The notes beneath the pieces are model-generated. The model worked only from the letters and a program-made list of their open reading frames with translations. It had not been told where the DNA came from and made no database searches. A stretch of 64,000 nt of DNA from Amblyornis subalaris. Taxonomy: Eukaryota > Chordata > Aves > Passeriformes > Ptilonorhynchidae. Every line of letters begins with the position of its first letter. Positions within the stretch are counted from its first letter, which is position 1. The translations under genes were made by a program, and so were the position numbers. The stretch lies in NCBI GenBank assembly GCA_018881555.1, contig JACAXG010000007.1:5904643-5968642 (forward strand). Reading direction: 5' to 3'. Positions 34,351 through 48,203 of the stretch are shown here, piece by piece.

Positions 34351-37300
34351 CAAGGCTTCTTCAGACGATCTTTTTCATCCTATTTGAAAGAGCACTTCAT
34401 GCTCCACCGTGACAGTCTGTGCTAAGCACACCTTCTACATGCCAAGTGTTTTAAAGGAAAAGAAGCCACAAGACAGATTGTTTGGAAAGTGACAAATTCC
34501 TCCCCTTTCTGATGTTGCGGAAANCTATTTACACTCCCACGTATTCGCACACAAAAATATAATCTTATGACTGAGTCGAGCATGTATTTGGTGCACACCA
34601 GAAATGTTACAGATCCTTGCGTGAGCTTCAGGCTGCATTCAGGATGTGGAAGCTGATGCATTCTTCTCGTTTCAAATGTATCTATTTATGTGAATTCTAC
34701 TTCCGTTTTTTACATATGCTTTAATCATTTTATCCACAGGCTTGCTCTGTTTCTCTTTGTTTTTCTGCAGACTTTGTCCATTTGTTTCAGTGTTGCCCAT
34801 AAGGATACCATCACTCTTTTACTGCTGTTTTCCCTCTTTAATATTCCCCACCCCAGCATATCCAAAAATGTAGAGAGTAAATCTCTGATTTTCCCAATTT
34901 ACTTACTCTCAGCAGAGCTCAGCCAAAGTCACTAAGAAGGTTTTTGCTGAAAAAGAAAGCAGAGGAGGCTCAGTGTGAACTCTCCTTCTTTTTAAGCATT
35001 CAAAAGCATTTTATAAGCCATTGTCTCTTTTTTTTTTTCTTTCCACAAACTAGCACCGTGTGGCAAATTGTGCAGAATAGAAATGCCCATAATGAATGTA
35101 TTTAGTACTGGGTCACGCTGATGAACATTCTGCCCCCATGAATAATACTGTTTTACAAGTTTGCAGCCCTTTCAAATTGCTGATCCCCAAACCCTATAGG
35201 CAAACTAGAAAAGCTAACACAAGCAACTGGGACTTTAGAAACCCATAGCCATCTGGCCTAAATCTCTAACAATCCAAGCCAATAATTATATCAATTCAGG
35301 CTTTAGTGAACCCCTTTGCAAACACCAAAAGAGCAAAGAAAGGAATTAGTGGCCATTCTAAGTTCTGGTGGAGAGAATTCAAAGATAGTATAATTCCATT
35401 AGTTCATGGACAGCTTTTTTTGCAGCTCTGATAAATCTTCCTAAAACATTTTTCCAAAGCACCAGTGTAAATTCTTTTCTGACGATAATTGGGGAAAGAG
35501 GTTCAATTAAATGCTGTTCTTAGTGTCAATAAAAAGTATTTTGTTGATAAAAGAAGTCACTGCCCCTTTACATGATGAGTGCAAGAGATGAATAATTCAT
35601 AGTAAAAATAATTTCACTGCTTCAAAACTATTATATGTACTCCTAAATGATAACATGTTCTTCCAAGGAACTGTTTAGTACACTTAGATATGCAGAACTT
35701 GCTTTATGCAATTTTTATCACTTTCCAAATAGTAATTCCACTTCATCACATCGGTCTTTCTCAGAGGCACNCTTTGTATATTAATAGAGAGCAGGATACC
35801 TACAGACAGGAATTACAGCACTTCTTTTCTTTTTTTTTTTTCCCCTTTTTGAATTTATTTATTAATTTACAAGTTTACCATTCAGGTTATATGTCATATT
35901 ATCACTTAAGTCCACAGTCTTGCAACTGACCATTTGCACTTAGAATGATGATAAAAATGTCATTGGCACAATAGTCCTTACCTGAATTCTGAACTAAAGT
36001 ACGGAAAAGGTCTCAATTTTCTCTTTTTTGTTCTTTCATCTGACATTCCATGAGTGAGGAGGAACACATCTTGAGGTTGTTTGCTTAGATGGGGCAATAT
36101 TGAAGCACNTGGCACTTCTAGAAGTGATACTTCTCTGGGGTGCTTAGGAGCANTTGCAGCCCTCCCGAGGCTGATTTCTCCAAAATCCGGTGAAAGAGTT
36201 TTGTCTGAAAGTCTCTTAAACTCCAGTCCACCTTTGACATGGCAGACTTCCCTCACAAAGGAAAGGGAGAGTCCCACGTGCAGTCAGCAGACGCTTCTTA
36301 GGGAGCGTGGTATTGTGAGAGCTGTTAGGCACGTGAGCGGAGTGCTGCTGGCCTCCTGGAGGCTAATCTCAGTTATTCCCACCTAATACAGACATATTCA
36401 CCACAAGGTTCTTCCCAAAAGCTGCACTCCAATTCTCCAGTGATGTACTTGAGGAAGAAAAACAAACTGACTCCAAATTGCACTTCCATTTGCCTACTAT
36501 ACCGCTTCAGAAACCACAGCTGCAGAGCAGATTAATTATTTTTCACTTAGCTGAAAGGAGTTTTGTTTCTGTGGTCGATATACTTTAAAGTCTGTCTTGT
36601 TACTCTGAGGAGTTTTACTGAGAGCTCAAGCATGTATTTTCTTCTAAAATTTTATGATCCCCTAGATGCACAGTATATAAGCAAAACTTAGGTGACAAAG
36701 AATTTTACTTTGAAGAACTATTTTGATAACTAGTCCCTTAGCAAGGACAGNGGAGAAAGAAAATAATTTTCTTACAAATGATAGAAGAACAGTAAAATTA
36801 GCACAGTGCCATTTGGTTCATTCTCCTGCTCAAGACACATACACAAAAATGAGGTTTTATTCACTTTCAGTATGATTTATTGCCTTATGTTNCATTATGT
36901 TACAAAATGTCACATGAGATATGCTCCAGCGCACAAGACATCGCAAGATAAAATTTGATTTGACACCTGTGCANTGAATGTGAAAGACAAGTCTTCCTAA
37001 ATCAGAAGTGTATTTTAAAAGAACATTTCCATCACAATGAATGACAGAACTGAGGAGCTTCCTCTCTCCCTCTTGCCTCTCTCCCTCTGCTTCTCTTTCT
37101 TCCTCCCTCCCTCCCTCTTTCTTCCTCCNTCTCTCTTCAACAAACTTGTTTCCCAAAGTAAAACTAACGTTTCCATCTGTTGCAGCATGATCGCAAATTG
37201 AGTGAGGAGTATCCCTGTAGGCAAATGAGTGTTGCCATTTTATACGCACTCCTGGGCCCACAAAGCTGATCAAAGGTCAATATGATACTGTTCTTTGGAG

Positions 37301-39790
37301 TGGGTGGAAGAAGGCTGATATTTCAGTCCATTTTTTTGCATAGACAACCATATTACAGAACTCATCCCAAATTAATGCTGTATTTGTCCAATCTGCTGAC
37401 TATCTCATCAGTCACACTTACACCTGATATTCTTTTCAGAACTGAGGGATATCAGAAGCTGAGTTACTTTAAGAGATACTAAAGGCAGAATAGACCATTG
37501 GACTATCAAAAATATGACCTCTGCATCACAGTCTTCTTAGTTAAGACCACACGTTAGCCAGAGCACATCTTTTGATCTGTGAAGTATTAAACAGTATATC
37601 TCAATTAGACATCAGTTACCTGGCTCACATGAAAAGTCAGTGAAAAGNGGGGTCAGGGGTCCTGGCAGAAAAATCAGAGAAGCGAAAAGTCCACGTGATG
37701 TTATCAATCCTGACGGCCACAAAATCTATACCTTGACACACATATACCTAAACCTTACAGTACTTCCTGCAGAAGACACCCTGGCTTAACAGTATCTGTT
37801 CCCATCAGAGCACTGCCCCTTCTGTCAAGTGTCCAGAACAAGCGGTCTCAAAGGCCGCCATCACCTTGGAGACATCCAGAAGACATTCAGTAAAGGTAAC
37901 AGTTGTGCCAGGGAAAAGTATCTTCCTGCCCCAACAAACAGCCAGTCGAAGCCCTGGAACAAAAGGCCAGGACTCAGAAAAAGGAATAAGCAGAGAAATT
38001 TAGTTCAAAGCCCTGACCTATAATTTTCACTTTTTCAACTTGCTTAAAAAAAGATCTGATGGGTCATTAAAATACATCAAACNACCAAACTCTATACACC
38101 TGCTGATGGGTAAGAAAGTTTTTCGAAAAGACNTTAAAATTAGATTTTACATTATCATCAATCATCATAGCAAAGGGCAGGGGATCAGATTTTCTGCTAC
38201 ATGAGTAAACTTCCATGGCAGCTTTGCAAGGCAGCATTGTGTATATAAATTGTGAGTTAAACCCATATAAGTTCCGTGCATGGTAAGTACTGTTCCTCGT
38301 TATTCAGTCTCTTTCTGCACCAATAAAACTTTTATCTCTCAAAGTTTTACCAAGTGAAAAAGAGAAATATGCATGGGTCTTATGGTTTACTAGATCTCTA
38401 TTATAAACAAATGCCTGCAATATATCACTGGATGCTTTTGAATTTTTTTGAGGATTAGTTAAATATGGCACAGTATATAATGGAAATTCCATTGTTTGAT
38501 CACTCTAATGCGTTTGTCATTTTGTTTAGTTATTGCCTTGTAAACTATGAAGTAGAATGTCTCTAATTGATAGCTGTTTACCCAAAACTGCCTTTACGAG
38601 CAATACACACATTTCAGCAAAATGAGGGTTTGAACGTTACGTACGTTTGGNATAAAAGGCACCAGTCAGGACTGTAACACATTTCTTTCCCACCGCACCT
38701 AAGCCAACAAGAGTAATGCTCTTTGGCCCTGTTCCACCTTCTCACAAAGCCACGCAAACCCAGCTGTAGGCGCTGTTGTGGATGACACACAACCACCCGT
38801 TTCCTAATGCTATATTCCTAATTGTCTTTCTGATCGTCCCTACGACTGAAGTACAAATAAAGCAGAGAGCCAGATGCGTCAGAGAACGGCGACCACGACC
38901 TTTGGTTCATGCAAAGTGGAACTTGAGGTACAAAGGTGCTCTTTCGCCTCCTGTCCCCCAGTGATGCAGCCAGTGTGGGGCTGGGGTGGTCACTACTGCA
39001 GGCAGACGCCCCAGACCTCTGTTTTGCCCGCAGGGAAAGCCCCAGCAACATCTGTACCCTTATTCCAAGGTATGGTGATCAGTCCTACACGGCGGTGTAC
39101 CGGCATTGGATTTCCAACATCTGGTTTTATTCCAGATGTTAACAAATTCATACACCGGATGCACTGGAATGTGAAGTACTTCACATGAATAAATTTGAAA
39201 GGCTTTCTGTGTCTNAGAGTGCTGCTACTCTGCTTTGACAAATGTCTTGCTCTTGTACCCTGCAACACAAGATCTAGCATGTAATGATATTTTCAAGGCC
39301 ACTCTTTTTAAGGACCAGAAGAAGCAGCTGCATTTGACATCCTTCTTTTTTTTGCAGGAGCGAGGTTTCTGTAAAATAAAAGATTTGAAGTTTGGTGTAG
39401 ATGTGAATTTAGTCAGGGCTGCAATACATAGTCTGTCAAATTACTGGCTCAACCCAAGCTTTTCATGGAACTATAACATTCTCCATCACCCCTGGGAGCT
39501 TAAAAAAGGAGCATAATTGNTGTTTCAAGTGTCTTTTGACCAGACAAAGCATGTGTTCATCCTTCCATTGACAGCTTAAGCCAAATGATCCAGATCCACT
39601 TGCACACCTACCTCCAGCAAATGCTTGCAACTAACATGCTCCGAGGATGTGGGACGCTTTCTAGNAGGAAATGGGTCAATCATCTTCAGCAGAGCCAGAG
39701 TTCAGCTGTGTGCAGCCATGGTGGAGTCAGAAGTAACTCCAGAGTTTTTAAGAGACTTTTCCCTTCTTTGTAGATGTCCTGCTGGTGGCC
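34351..39790. other. Intergenic, upstream of PCDH18: no gene recognised
   Basis: AT-rich unique sequence with a CT tract at 37.1 kb. The 37750-38030 stretch is GC-balanced and unlike its flanks, possibly an unrecognised repeat. A splice-acceptor-like sequence at 39341-39357 is followed by 53 open codons (see findings). Confidence 0.55.
37057..37138 (+). repeat. CT-rich low-complexity tract
   Basis: Imperfect ctcc/ctct/cttc repeats, almost entirely pyrimidine on the plus strand, including (cctc)n runs. Confidence 0.9.
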
Positions 39791-39863
39791 TGACATTGTT
39801 AGGTTAATGGTTGGACTTGATGGTCTNAGAGGTCCTTTCCAACCTTAATGATTCCATGATTTT
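39791..39863 (+). mobile_element. CR1 LINE 3'-end fragment
   Basis: The phrases aggttaatggttggacttga, tggtctnagaggtcctttcc and aaccttaatgattccatgat form a classic CR1 terminus in plus orientation. More diverged CR1 sequence may extend upstream toward 39640, but I cannot define its edge. Confidence 0.9.
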
Positions 39864-42800
39864 GACACCAACACTGACCAAATCCCCAGAAGGATTTTAA
39901 ATAGCTTCAGAGTTCATTAAAAATGTCTTGAAGAGCATGAGCCTCATAGGAGTGCAAAGCTGAACACAAAGTTTTGTGGCAAGAAGGGGCATTTCATCAG
40001 ATTTCTCCAGAAACAGATGCCGTTGGGCAAATATTTCCTGGAAGGATCTAAACCTCTCTCTACTGCAGCTCTTGACAAGCTTGCATTGAAAAGGATTGTC
40101 TTTAAGGGACCCTTAATGGCCTTTCTCTTTTCAAAACCTCAGGCACAATCCACCACCCAGCCTGCTTCGTGAATAAGGAAAAAATATGTTGTTTATTTTA
40201 TTTTACAGTAAATATTTATACAGTACTCAATATGGGTATCTGCGTTTTTTTTCTCCTTGATTTTTCTGGGAAGAAAAAAAAAAGAGGAAAAAACGCTCCC
40301 TGCTTCAGTGTAATGGGAAAACGTGAAAATTTAAACCTGCTGTAGGAAGCAGGCACAGTGGGAGCTGTAATGGGAAAAAGGCAGGCATGGTTTTTCAGCA
40401 GAATATGTAACATATACTGAACATCCNGCTTCCCGAGTAAGTGGTTAACAGTGCTCAATGAAAATGTTTCTCTTTAAAGAATCNGATGTTCCTTTTCTTC
40501 TTATTTCAATAGCTGCAGTATGGTAAAACTGGTGCCATAAAGTCATTGCAAGAGACAGCAAACAACTTTGTTATCATAATAGGCATTTTTTTCACTCCTT
40601 CTTTTTTTAACAATGGCTCTAGCAGGTGGCATGTGGCTGAGACCGGGTCTATCACCATCTCCAGGGTGCCAAGACGTCCCTCAAATTTTCTGTGAGAGGA
40701 ATTTGTTGGTGGGATTTGGATTGTGAAGGCACGTGAGCATCTGCTGCCTGCTCGGTCTCATTACCATTGACACAATCAGCTCCTGCAGCTCTTGGCCNGG
40801 CAGCCAGAGCAAGGACTCAATTTTCTTGCCTCTCTGACAATGCTCATTATCATTCATCTGAACCTATGGGTTCCTCTGCCTCTGAGTCTGGGCAAGGGGC
40901 TGTGAAAACAGATCACACAGAGGAACACTCAGGGAAGGAAGAGCAAATTGAGATAATAGCTACAAACAGCCTAAAATCAATGGCCTTGCANACAGCACTG
41001 GTGATAAACTTTTAGAGTATTCAGAGTAGTTGCTCTTTTCATTTCAGTGTAAGTTCCTTCATTCATTTATGCTACCGTATGCTTTCTGTAAGTAGCTTAA
41101 AACCTTNTTCTGTGATTCTGGAGATATTGTGAGTAATAACACAACATCACTNTTGCCCTTCTATATTCCCAACCACTTACTAAGTTCTGACAAACTTTAT
41201 TTTTTACTTTTTTTTTTTTTTATGATGTACAGAAAAAGTCAATTTCCTACCTTTGAGTTAATTTGGAAACCGGACTAAAAAGTAAAATTTTTGCTCCTTA
41301 CAGAATCATGGAGAGTGGGAGTTTATTCACATCTTCCTCTGACAGCCACAGTCTAAACAAAACGTTAACCCATATCTGCAGATAAAGACTTCACATTCCT
41401 CTAAGTGTCCTCACCCCACATAAAACTGCAATTATTTNACATTTCCTTACAATAGACGCTGCATAATTCCTCCTTGCTGGCCCNTATTGCTACAAAGAAC
41501 CCTTAACCCAGAAATGGAAGATTAGAAAAGTCACACATTTATCAAATAAATCACTTGGCTAAAAGCAGCAAGGAGGGGAAAGAGAAAGAGGGAGAGAATT
41601 TAACCNATCTGTCTCCTGGATATACGTCAAGGATCTCTGTCTCTGGTCAAAGAAAACACAAGGGCTTCAAGGCCTGAATCTGCAATAATCTTGCAGTTTT
41701 CAAATGTTGCATAGCTAGTGATTTGTGACCTTACTGGAGAATATTAGATTAAAGCAGAAATACTTTTACCAAAACACATCTTTCCTGAGACTCAGCCTTT
41801 ACTAGTCTTTGTAACACAGGAGAATGGAAAACATCACAGAGAGCTGCAGAGGAGGCAGGGGCATGACATTTGCTTTCAGATGTTTTTAAAACTCAAGGAA
41901 GTGTTATTGTTTCCATAAATCATTACTAGAGGCTTATTTTCCTCCCCCCTTGCTGTCTTGTTAGAGAAAACATAAGCTGGGCATCAGCACTGCTCAGGGC
42001 TAAAGAGAAATAAATGGGGGCATTTTAATGAGTTTTCCAAAATGATGACTGTCACAGTTTTAATCCCAGGTTCCAGGCAGTACAGAAATCGTGCAAGCCT
42101 GAAGCACTGAGGAGAGGAGGGACAAGGCCATCTCCCCTACTGATGATGTCCAGAGCTTATGCTTGTTTGCAGAACTGCCCCAGTTCCCCGGGCTTTGTCA
42201 TGGAAATGCGAACACTGAAAGAAGAGTCTATTATGTCAAATTACAAATTATATTATAGGGTTTTAAGTAATTGTTTGCTGACTGTTGTCATGCACATGTG
42301 GTTTGTTGGAAGCTGATGTAATCGTTTTGGCAAAATTCCATCAGCAAGAATCAGCCGGGGTGAACTCTGAAATCAGCTGCTGTGGGGGTTCGCATCNCGC
42401 AATTACTGGGTGAAAGACCAGCACGGACACCCTTCAAANTTAATTTACACAGACCCATTTTAGAAGCAGTGCATTATGTCTCAACTGCATGAAATGTATT
42501 GTGGACGTATTAGCANTCACAAAATAAATGAGAAACCCATTAGTCCAGGTGAAAGAGCTCTGCTGCTTTCATACTATAAAATTTAACATCTTTATGGCCA
42601 GCAAAAAGATATAAAGTGTATAGAAAATATGGCAAAAATATGGNCAGTGTTCTTCTAGCACCATTTGAATAAAGTTTTCCTCCATCAGAATGATTTTTGT
42701 TTCAATCAGACTTCAATTAAAACAAATACGCAAGACTATTCCAAAATAACCTTAACTTACTGGAATGCATTCTCTCACCAGGCTGTATAAATATGGGTAC

Positions 42801-43017
42801 ACCCACTTTTTTTTCCCTTATTCCGTGGTCCAGAACATCTGTGTCAGATCCTGGAACACTTCAGTATGATGTAATGAGACAGCTGGCATTTCTTTTTCAT
42901 AAATTCACTACACCAATAAATAGTAATGGTATGGTGACTGGAACTTAAAGCATAAACTTAAATATTTGCTTTCCAAATATAGCTGTGTGGACTTTTCCTT
43001 GAAATAAATTTTCAGTG

Positions 43018-43052
43018 TTATACATATACATATATATATATGTACATATAAA
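43018..43052 (+). repeat. AT/ACAT-rich microsatellite
   Basis: Alternating TA with interspersed C and G (tatacatatacatatatatatatgtacatata). Self-complementary. Confidence 0.8.
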
Positions 43053-44757
43053 ATTTTTAGAGAAATAAGTGCAGTAAAAAGAACTTTGAAATGTATCTCA
43101 ATAACCTGCCTTTACAGTTTTCAAGCATTTATAATTTTTGTTCATTGGTGCTTTTTCTTAAGACATCCCTGTTATTAAGATANTGGTGTCCTGTTTTGTA
43201 CTTCTGTAGACTTCTACTACAAAATGAAGCTACAAAGGAAAGACAGAATAAATCTAGAACACACAGTATGACATACGGGTAATTTTCATTAAAGAAGTTC
43301 AATAANTAGATAAAAGGGAAAATTGATAAAATAAATTATAGAGCCTAAGTGGATTTGCTGTATTACTATCAGGATTAAGTGTTACANAAATTAAGCTCCA
43401 CTACAATGTTTAGTATTATTGCTAGAAACTGTTCTCCCAGACTTACTGTGTTGTTTAAACACTGATTTTTAAAATATATTTTAATATCTTCTATAACATA
43501 GTTCAAATATTATTTTCTTTAGCACCTTAGTAAAGAAATGGTTCANTAGTTGATAAAAATCCCTCACAATTTTTCACTTGAATTTGAAAAATTATAAAAC
43601 CAAGTGATAAATGTACAAGTATATCTTTAGAAAATATCCATGCTTTGACAAGTTTGATGGGGTTTGTTAACTTTGGTTTATGATCACTTTAGATGAAACA
43701 CTTGCACTGGTTTAAAACCAGTCAAGTAATATGTAACCTGCTGTACGTGCTGTCTAAGCCATCAGCATGTATTCCCCCAGGCCTGTTTGAAAAGTAAACC
43801 AGGGNGCTTTCTTTTTCAGCTGTGCAAACCTCTTCTTTAAACGATTATTACTTTTCATCAGGGATCACATCNGCTCATTTTGGGATGTCAAAGAACCTTC
43901 TCCTAAGTGGACTTTAACAACAGCTTTTGTTTACAACTAATGAAAATAAACCTCAAAGTCTTTGTTGATCTGAGCAAGAGAAGGAAGGAGTCTGTTGACT
44001 CAGATACCTACATGTGCTGATAAATTATAATTTCAGACAAAGTGCATATCACTGAATCCTGATCAAGCTTAAAGGTAACTCCTAGATCATATGGATGTCT
44101 CATATCTGCAGCCAATAATATTTTAAGAGTTTAGTTTTGGAAGTTATATTTTATATAGCCTCTTAACTAAGTTCTGTTCTGATATTCACCCAGGTCAAAC
44201 AGCATTCAAGCACAAAAACAGTTGATCTGATAGTAATCCAGCAAGGTTATGATCCCTAANTAGTGCTGGGAGAAGACATTATTCTCATAGCTTCTCCTCA
44301 AGCTTCGTTGCAGTTCATTGGTGCCTGATGGCTCAGGCTGATTTGAGTTGCTTGTGCCATCAGGGACCTCACTGGAGTGTCTCTAACTTTGGTCTGACTT
44401 TGGGTGTAAAGGGCTGTCTCTTACCCTTTGGTTAACTGGAGTAAAATGAAAAACCTGGAGGCTGCAGNAGGAGCTGCTGTGTTTCTGGTTTCCCTGGATC
44501 GTATATATTAATGGACCTGAATGTCTCTAAAGTCCACCTCCCAAAATATGTGCTACTGGGCCAAACTCTTGTTGTCACCAGAGAGCAGTCCAGGTCTCTC
44601 CCCTTCACAGGATTAAAAGAAGGAGATAAAATCTCCATATGACTACTGATGTGGGCCACATTCATGTCCTTTTTGCCATAAANAAGTGTAACTGAATGGA
44701 TCTCCCTTTTTTATAAATTATTTCCTTGAAAGACAAAAGAGGTGTTGGCACTGTAAT

Positions 44758-44943
44758 ATCAATAACACACCTGAAAGGATATGTATTTTTATAGAAATTA
44801 AAAAAGAAAAAGGCCCTGCATCTATGTAAGCCCTACCATGGAAATAAGATCAGCAATAACACAGTTGAAAGAATATGTCTTTTTATAGACATAAAAAAAG
44901 GAAAGAAACCCTGAACCCGTGTAAGCCCTNCCATGGAAATGAG
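44758..44943 (+). repeat. Diverged tandem duplication, about 92-base unit x 2
   Basis: Unit 1 (44758-44848) and unit 2 (44849-44943) share atcaataacaca/atcagcaataacaca, ggatatgtatttttataga/gaatatgtctttttataga, and a tail tgtaagccctaccatggaaa/tgtaagccctnccatggaaa. Small indels separate them. Confidence 0.85.
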
Positions 44944-46898
44944 ACCAAAATGTCTGACCTCTGTTCTCAACTTGTCTTCTGATTCACTCACTAATGAATT
45001 GAGAAGGACACTTCNGAGATATTTCCCTTCAAAAATTACTAGCCCTGATCTCTGTTAATGGGTTTAATTTATGGTGCCCCAAAACCACAACAGTGAAAGG
45101 GTTACTCCTTTTGTTAATAGATANTCCACAATGGAAGAATTGTGAAATGAGTTTCATGGAGATGAGAGCCCTGGAGGTTATTAGGTTTGTCATTGTATGT
45201 ATACACAAATAGTGAGAGAGAGAGAGGAGAGGGAAAGNGAGCTCTTCTCTGACATCTCATCATTATTATTTTGTAGGGCAACTAGCCTACTGTAAAATCA
45301 ATTTGCAAAATTGAATAATTTTATCATTTATGGATTTTATCATGTGTGCTTTTTCCTAACAATATGAAACCATGAAAGCCTGGTGCACTTTGAATCAAAT
45401 GCCCACACTGCATATTTAAAGCAAGAATCATGACTACCCCAAGAGGAAAAAAAATAAAAATCAGTCTTGAAATAAAGACATTGCACAAAAATAAATTTAC
45501 ATNTGAGTCCAATAAAGCCAGCCTGATTTTGCTAACAGACAAGTTCTATTATGTTATCTTTGTACCATTCTTCCTAACAAAAATTGCCCCAATCTGTTAN
45601 TTTTTGTNGAAAACTGAAAAAACTACTGCTTTNTAGCAGTTTTCAGTTCTCAGGCTCCCAGTTGGTACATCTACTTTACTACACGGCTGACCCTGTGTTA
45701 TTACGCAAAATTGCTCTCTCAGTGTTTTTGCCACTTATTANGACAGTAAGGAACTGACCAAAAAATCCAAGCCTGAAAACATCCAGGCCTAAAGTTATCC
45801 CCCAGTCCCAAGTGTGTTCCTAGATGGGGTCTTGCTTCTGAATGCTGCCTGCTACATAATGCAGGTNTAGCACAGATATTTTGCAGCCAATATGGTCTGA
45901 GATAGCTCTCGAAATTGATGGTTGAGTCAGTTCTGTCAGCTTTATCAACTTAATACTGAGGTGTCTGATGCATTCAGTTACCATCAAACAATCACAGAAA
46001 TTTATCCTTAAGGTATGTGTTTCTGTAACTAATCAAATGGAGAAAGAAATAGGATAAAATTCATTTGTTTGTTTTATGGTTTGTGCTGATTAAAGAGCCC
46101 CCAAGAAGGAATACCTCTTTCACAATTAATTAGACTTTTATTTCCATCCATCACAGATTTTCCCATATCCATTTAAGTACAAAAAATTCAGTCCATTCCC
46201 TTAACCAATCTCTTTTGCTAAATTACTTCAGTGAGTGACAGGCTGTTACATGACTTATAGGATTGTTACGGCACACAAATGCTATGAGCTATAGCTCTGG
46301 NAGTAACAGAGAATACCTACGAAGCTAGGTATGGACATCTACCTTGAATAGAAAACCCATAGGGAAAAAATCTATATATCAGTCTTGTCTTTGAGATTTG
46401 AGGAAAAAAATATTTCCTCTTCCCGTTATTATCACTGTCTTTGATTTAGATGCCTTATGCTATTTTTTGTTTTATCAGAGGAGTTGCTTTTGTTGCTTCT
46501 CTACTGCTGATTGTGATATGTTTTCTGAGGCAAAAAAGTCGTTTATATATGTGTAAACATACATGTAAACATACACATACATCTTTCTAAAATTAAACAC
46601 ATTCTTGACTGTGCCACAGAGCAACTTCCATTCAGAGTGGGTGCCACACCTGGGGATTCCTCCCTTTAAATGTTTTTAGTGGAAAGAGGAGTAGATCCTT
46701 TGTTAAAATAGGTCATTTCTGTGGAGGGCTTTATCAAGGCTAAAACTGATTTTGGTACCACATTTCAAGGGAAGTCGAAGAGAGAATGGAGAACTGCAAT
46801 GCTGTTTTGTCTACTGTCTTCATAGCTACACAGGGAATTTGCTGTGTTCTAAATTCAATTCCTTTTTCAGGGCCAGTTGACGGGCAAATATAGTAGGA

Positions 46899-46947
46899 AA
46901 AAAACAAAACACAAAAAAAAAAAGAAAAAAAAAAGAAAAAAATATAA
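46899..46947 (+). repeat. A-rich tract
   Basis: A runs separated by single C or G bases. Could be a degenerate retroposon tail; no body recognised. Confidence 0.75.
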
Positions 46948-47167
46948 CAAAGGTTTTGAGAAGGATGTCAAGTTTCATGGCCCTGCACACTGGAGCAGGA
47001 TGGTTCTGCTGATGCAGAGGCCCATATGCTGGGAGCCAGGACATGACGAGCTCATCGACTCCTACCCAAGTTACAAATGTTTTAAGCAGGAAAGACCAAG
47101 ATTTGAGAAATGAAACATTTAGGAAGAGCCCACAAGTCAAGAAAATATTCGTTTGAAAGCTTTGTTT

Positions 47168-47236
47168 TGTGGTAAAGGGAAAAGGAAAAAGAAAAGGAAA
47201 TGGAAAGGGAAGGGGAAGGAGAATGGGACAGGAAGT
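47168..47236 (+). repeat. Polypurine tract (gggaaa/ggaaaa)
   Basis: Nearly uninterrupted purines on the plus strand with irregular G-run/A-run alternation. Confidence 0.88.
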
Positions 47237-47766
47237 TTACCCAGTCTAAATGTATGTTGTCAACAGTATGAAATTCTTCAAAAGATTCATGTATCCACAT
47301 GACTTGGAGCTGGATTCTAATAGAGCACACGAACCATGTCTTATTTCTTGTACAGGGGTCTGCCCATGGCATACAAATTGTTTGTAGAATATATCAAGGT
47401 TCATCTTACATTTGACAGGGGAAACATGTCTCTAAGTATATGTGCATATATGTATACATATGTCTGTACATATGAATAAAATCTGCCTTCCTAGNGGGAG
47501 GCATTTCAAGTCCTTAGGAAGGATGAGTAAAGTCATGAAGTTAAGATATTCATAGACATAACATTGCTGAAATATTTTAGTATGGAATTTACTTTTGATC
47601 AGAAAATGTTGCCAGAACCAACATATTGGCATAAAAAAAAAAATCAGACTTGATAAGTCAGCCTTTTAAAAAAGTATATATCATTGAAATACTCCTGAAT
47701 CACTGGATTTAAGAGCAGTAGAAAATCCAGACACAAGTTTTAATTGGAGCAAGTTAAGATCCAAAC

Positions 47767-47815
47767 GGAAACAAATGTCACAGTGTGGAAACAAATGTCA
47801 CAGTGTGGAAACAAA
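47767..47815 (+). repeat. Perfect 20-base tandem repeat, 2.45 copies
   Basis: Unit ggaaacaaatgtcacagtgt at 47767-47786 and 47787-47806, then a partial copy ggaaacaaa to 47815. The identity implies a recent expansion, possibly length-variable. Confidence 0.93.
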
Positions 47816-48203
47816 CTTAATGCCAAGGCAAGCTGGCTGAACCAAATAAGTACAAATGATCAGGACCAAGGAAGGACATTCAATACTTCAGCAGCAGTAG
47901 CCAGTTTCTCTTTAGTCCACATAATGGTTAAACCTGGCAAAGGGCAGTTGTTTTATAAAGCTTATACTGCATGGAGAAAAAAATCCTCAAAGCAGCCCAA
48001 AGATTCCCTGTCCAGCCCGGTGTTTGTCTTTGGAGTGATCCACTTGAGAAAACCATGTTATTTAAGCACCAGCTCAGACTCTGTAGTTCTATTATAATAA
48101 TCGATTCCTTCTAAAATATAAAATGAGATTCTTGTCTCTCATTCATAAAAGCTTTATTTTTGTGAAAATCTATCATTTATACTCCAAGTAAATTCCAAGA
48201 AAC

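Noticed and set aside
42385..42405. tRNA T-loop-like sequence (gggggttcgcatcncgc)
   Set aside because: No A box, acceptor stem or anticodon arm can be placed around it.
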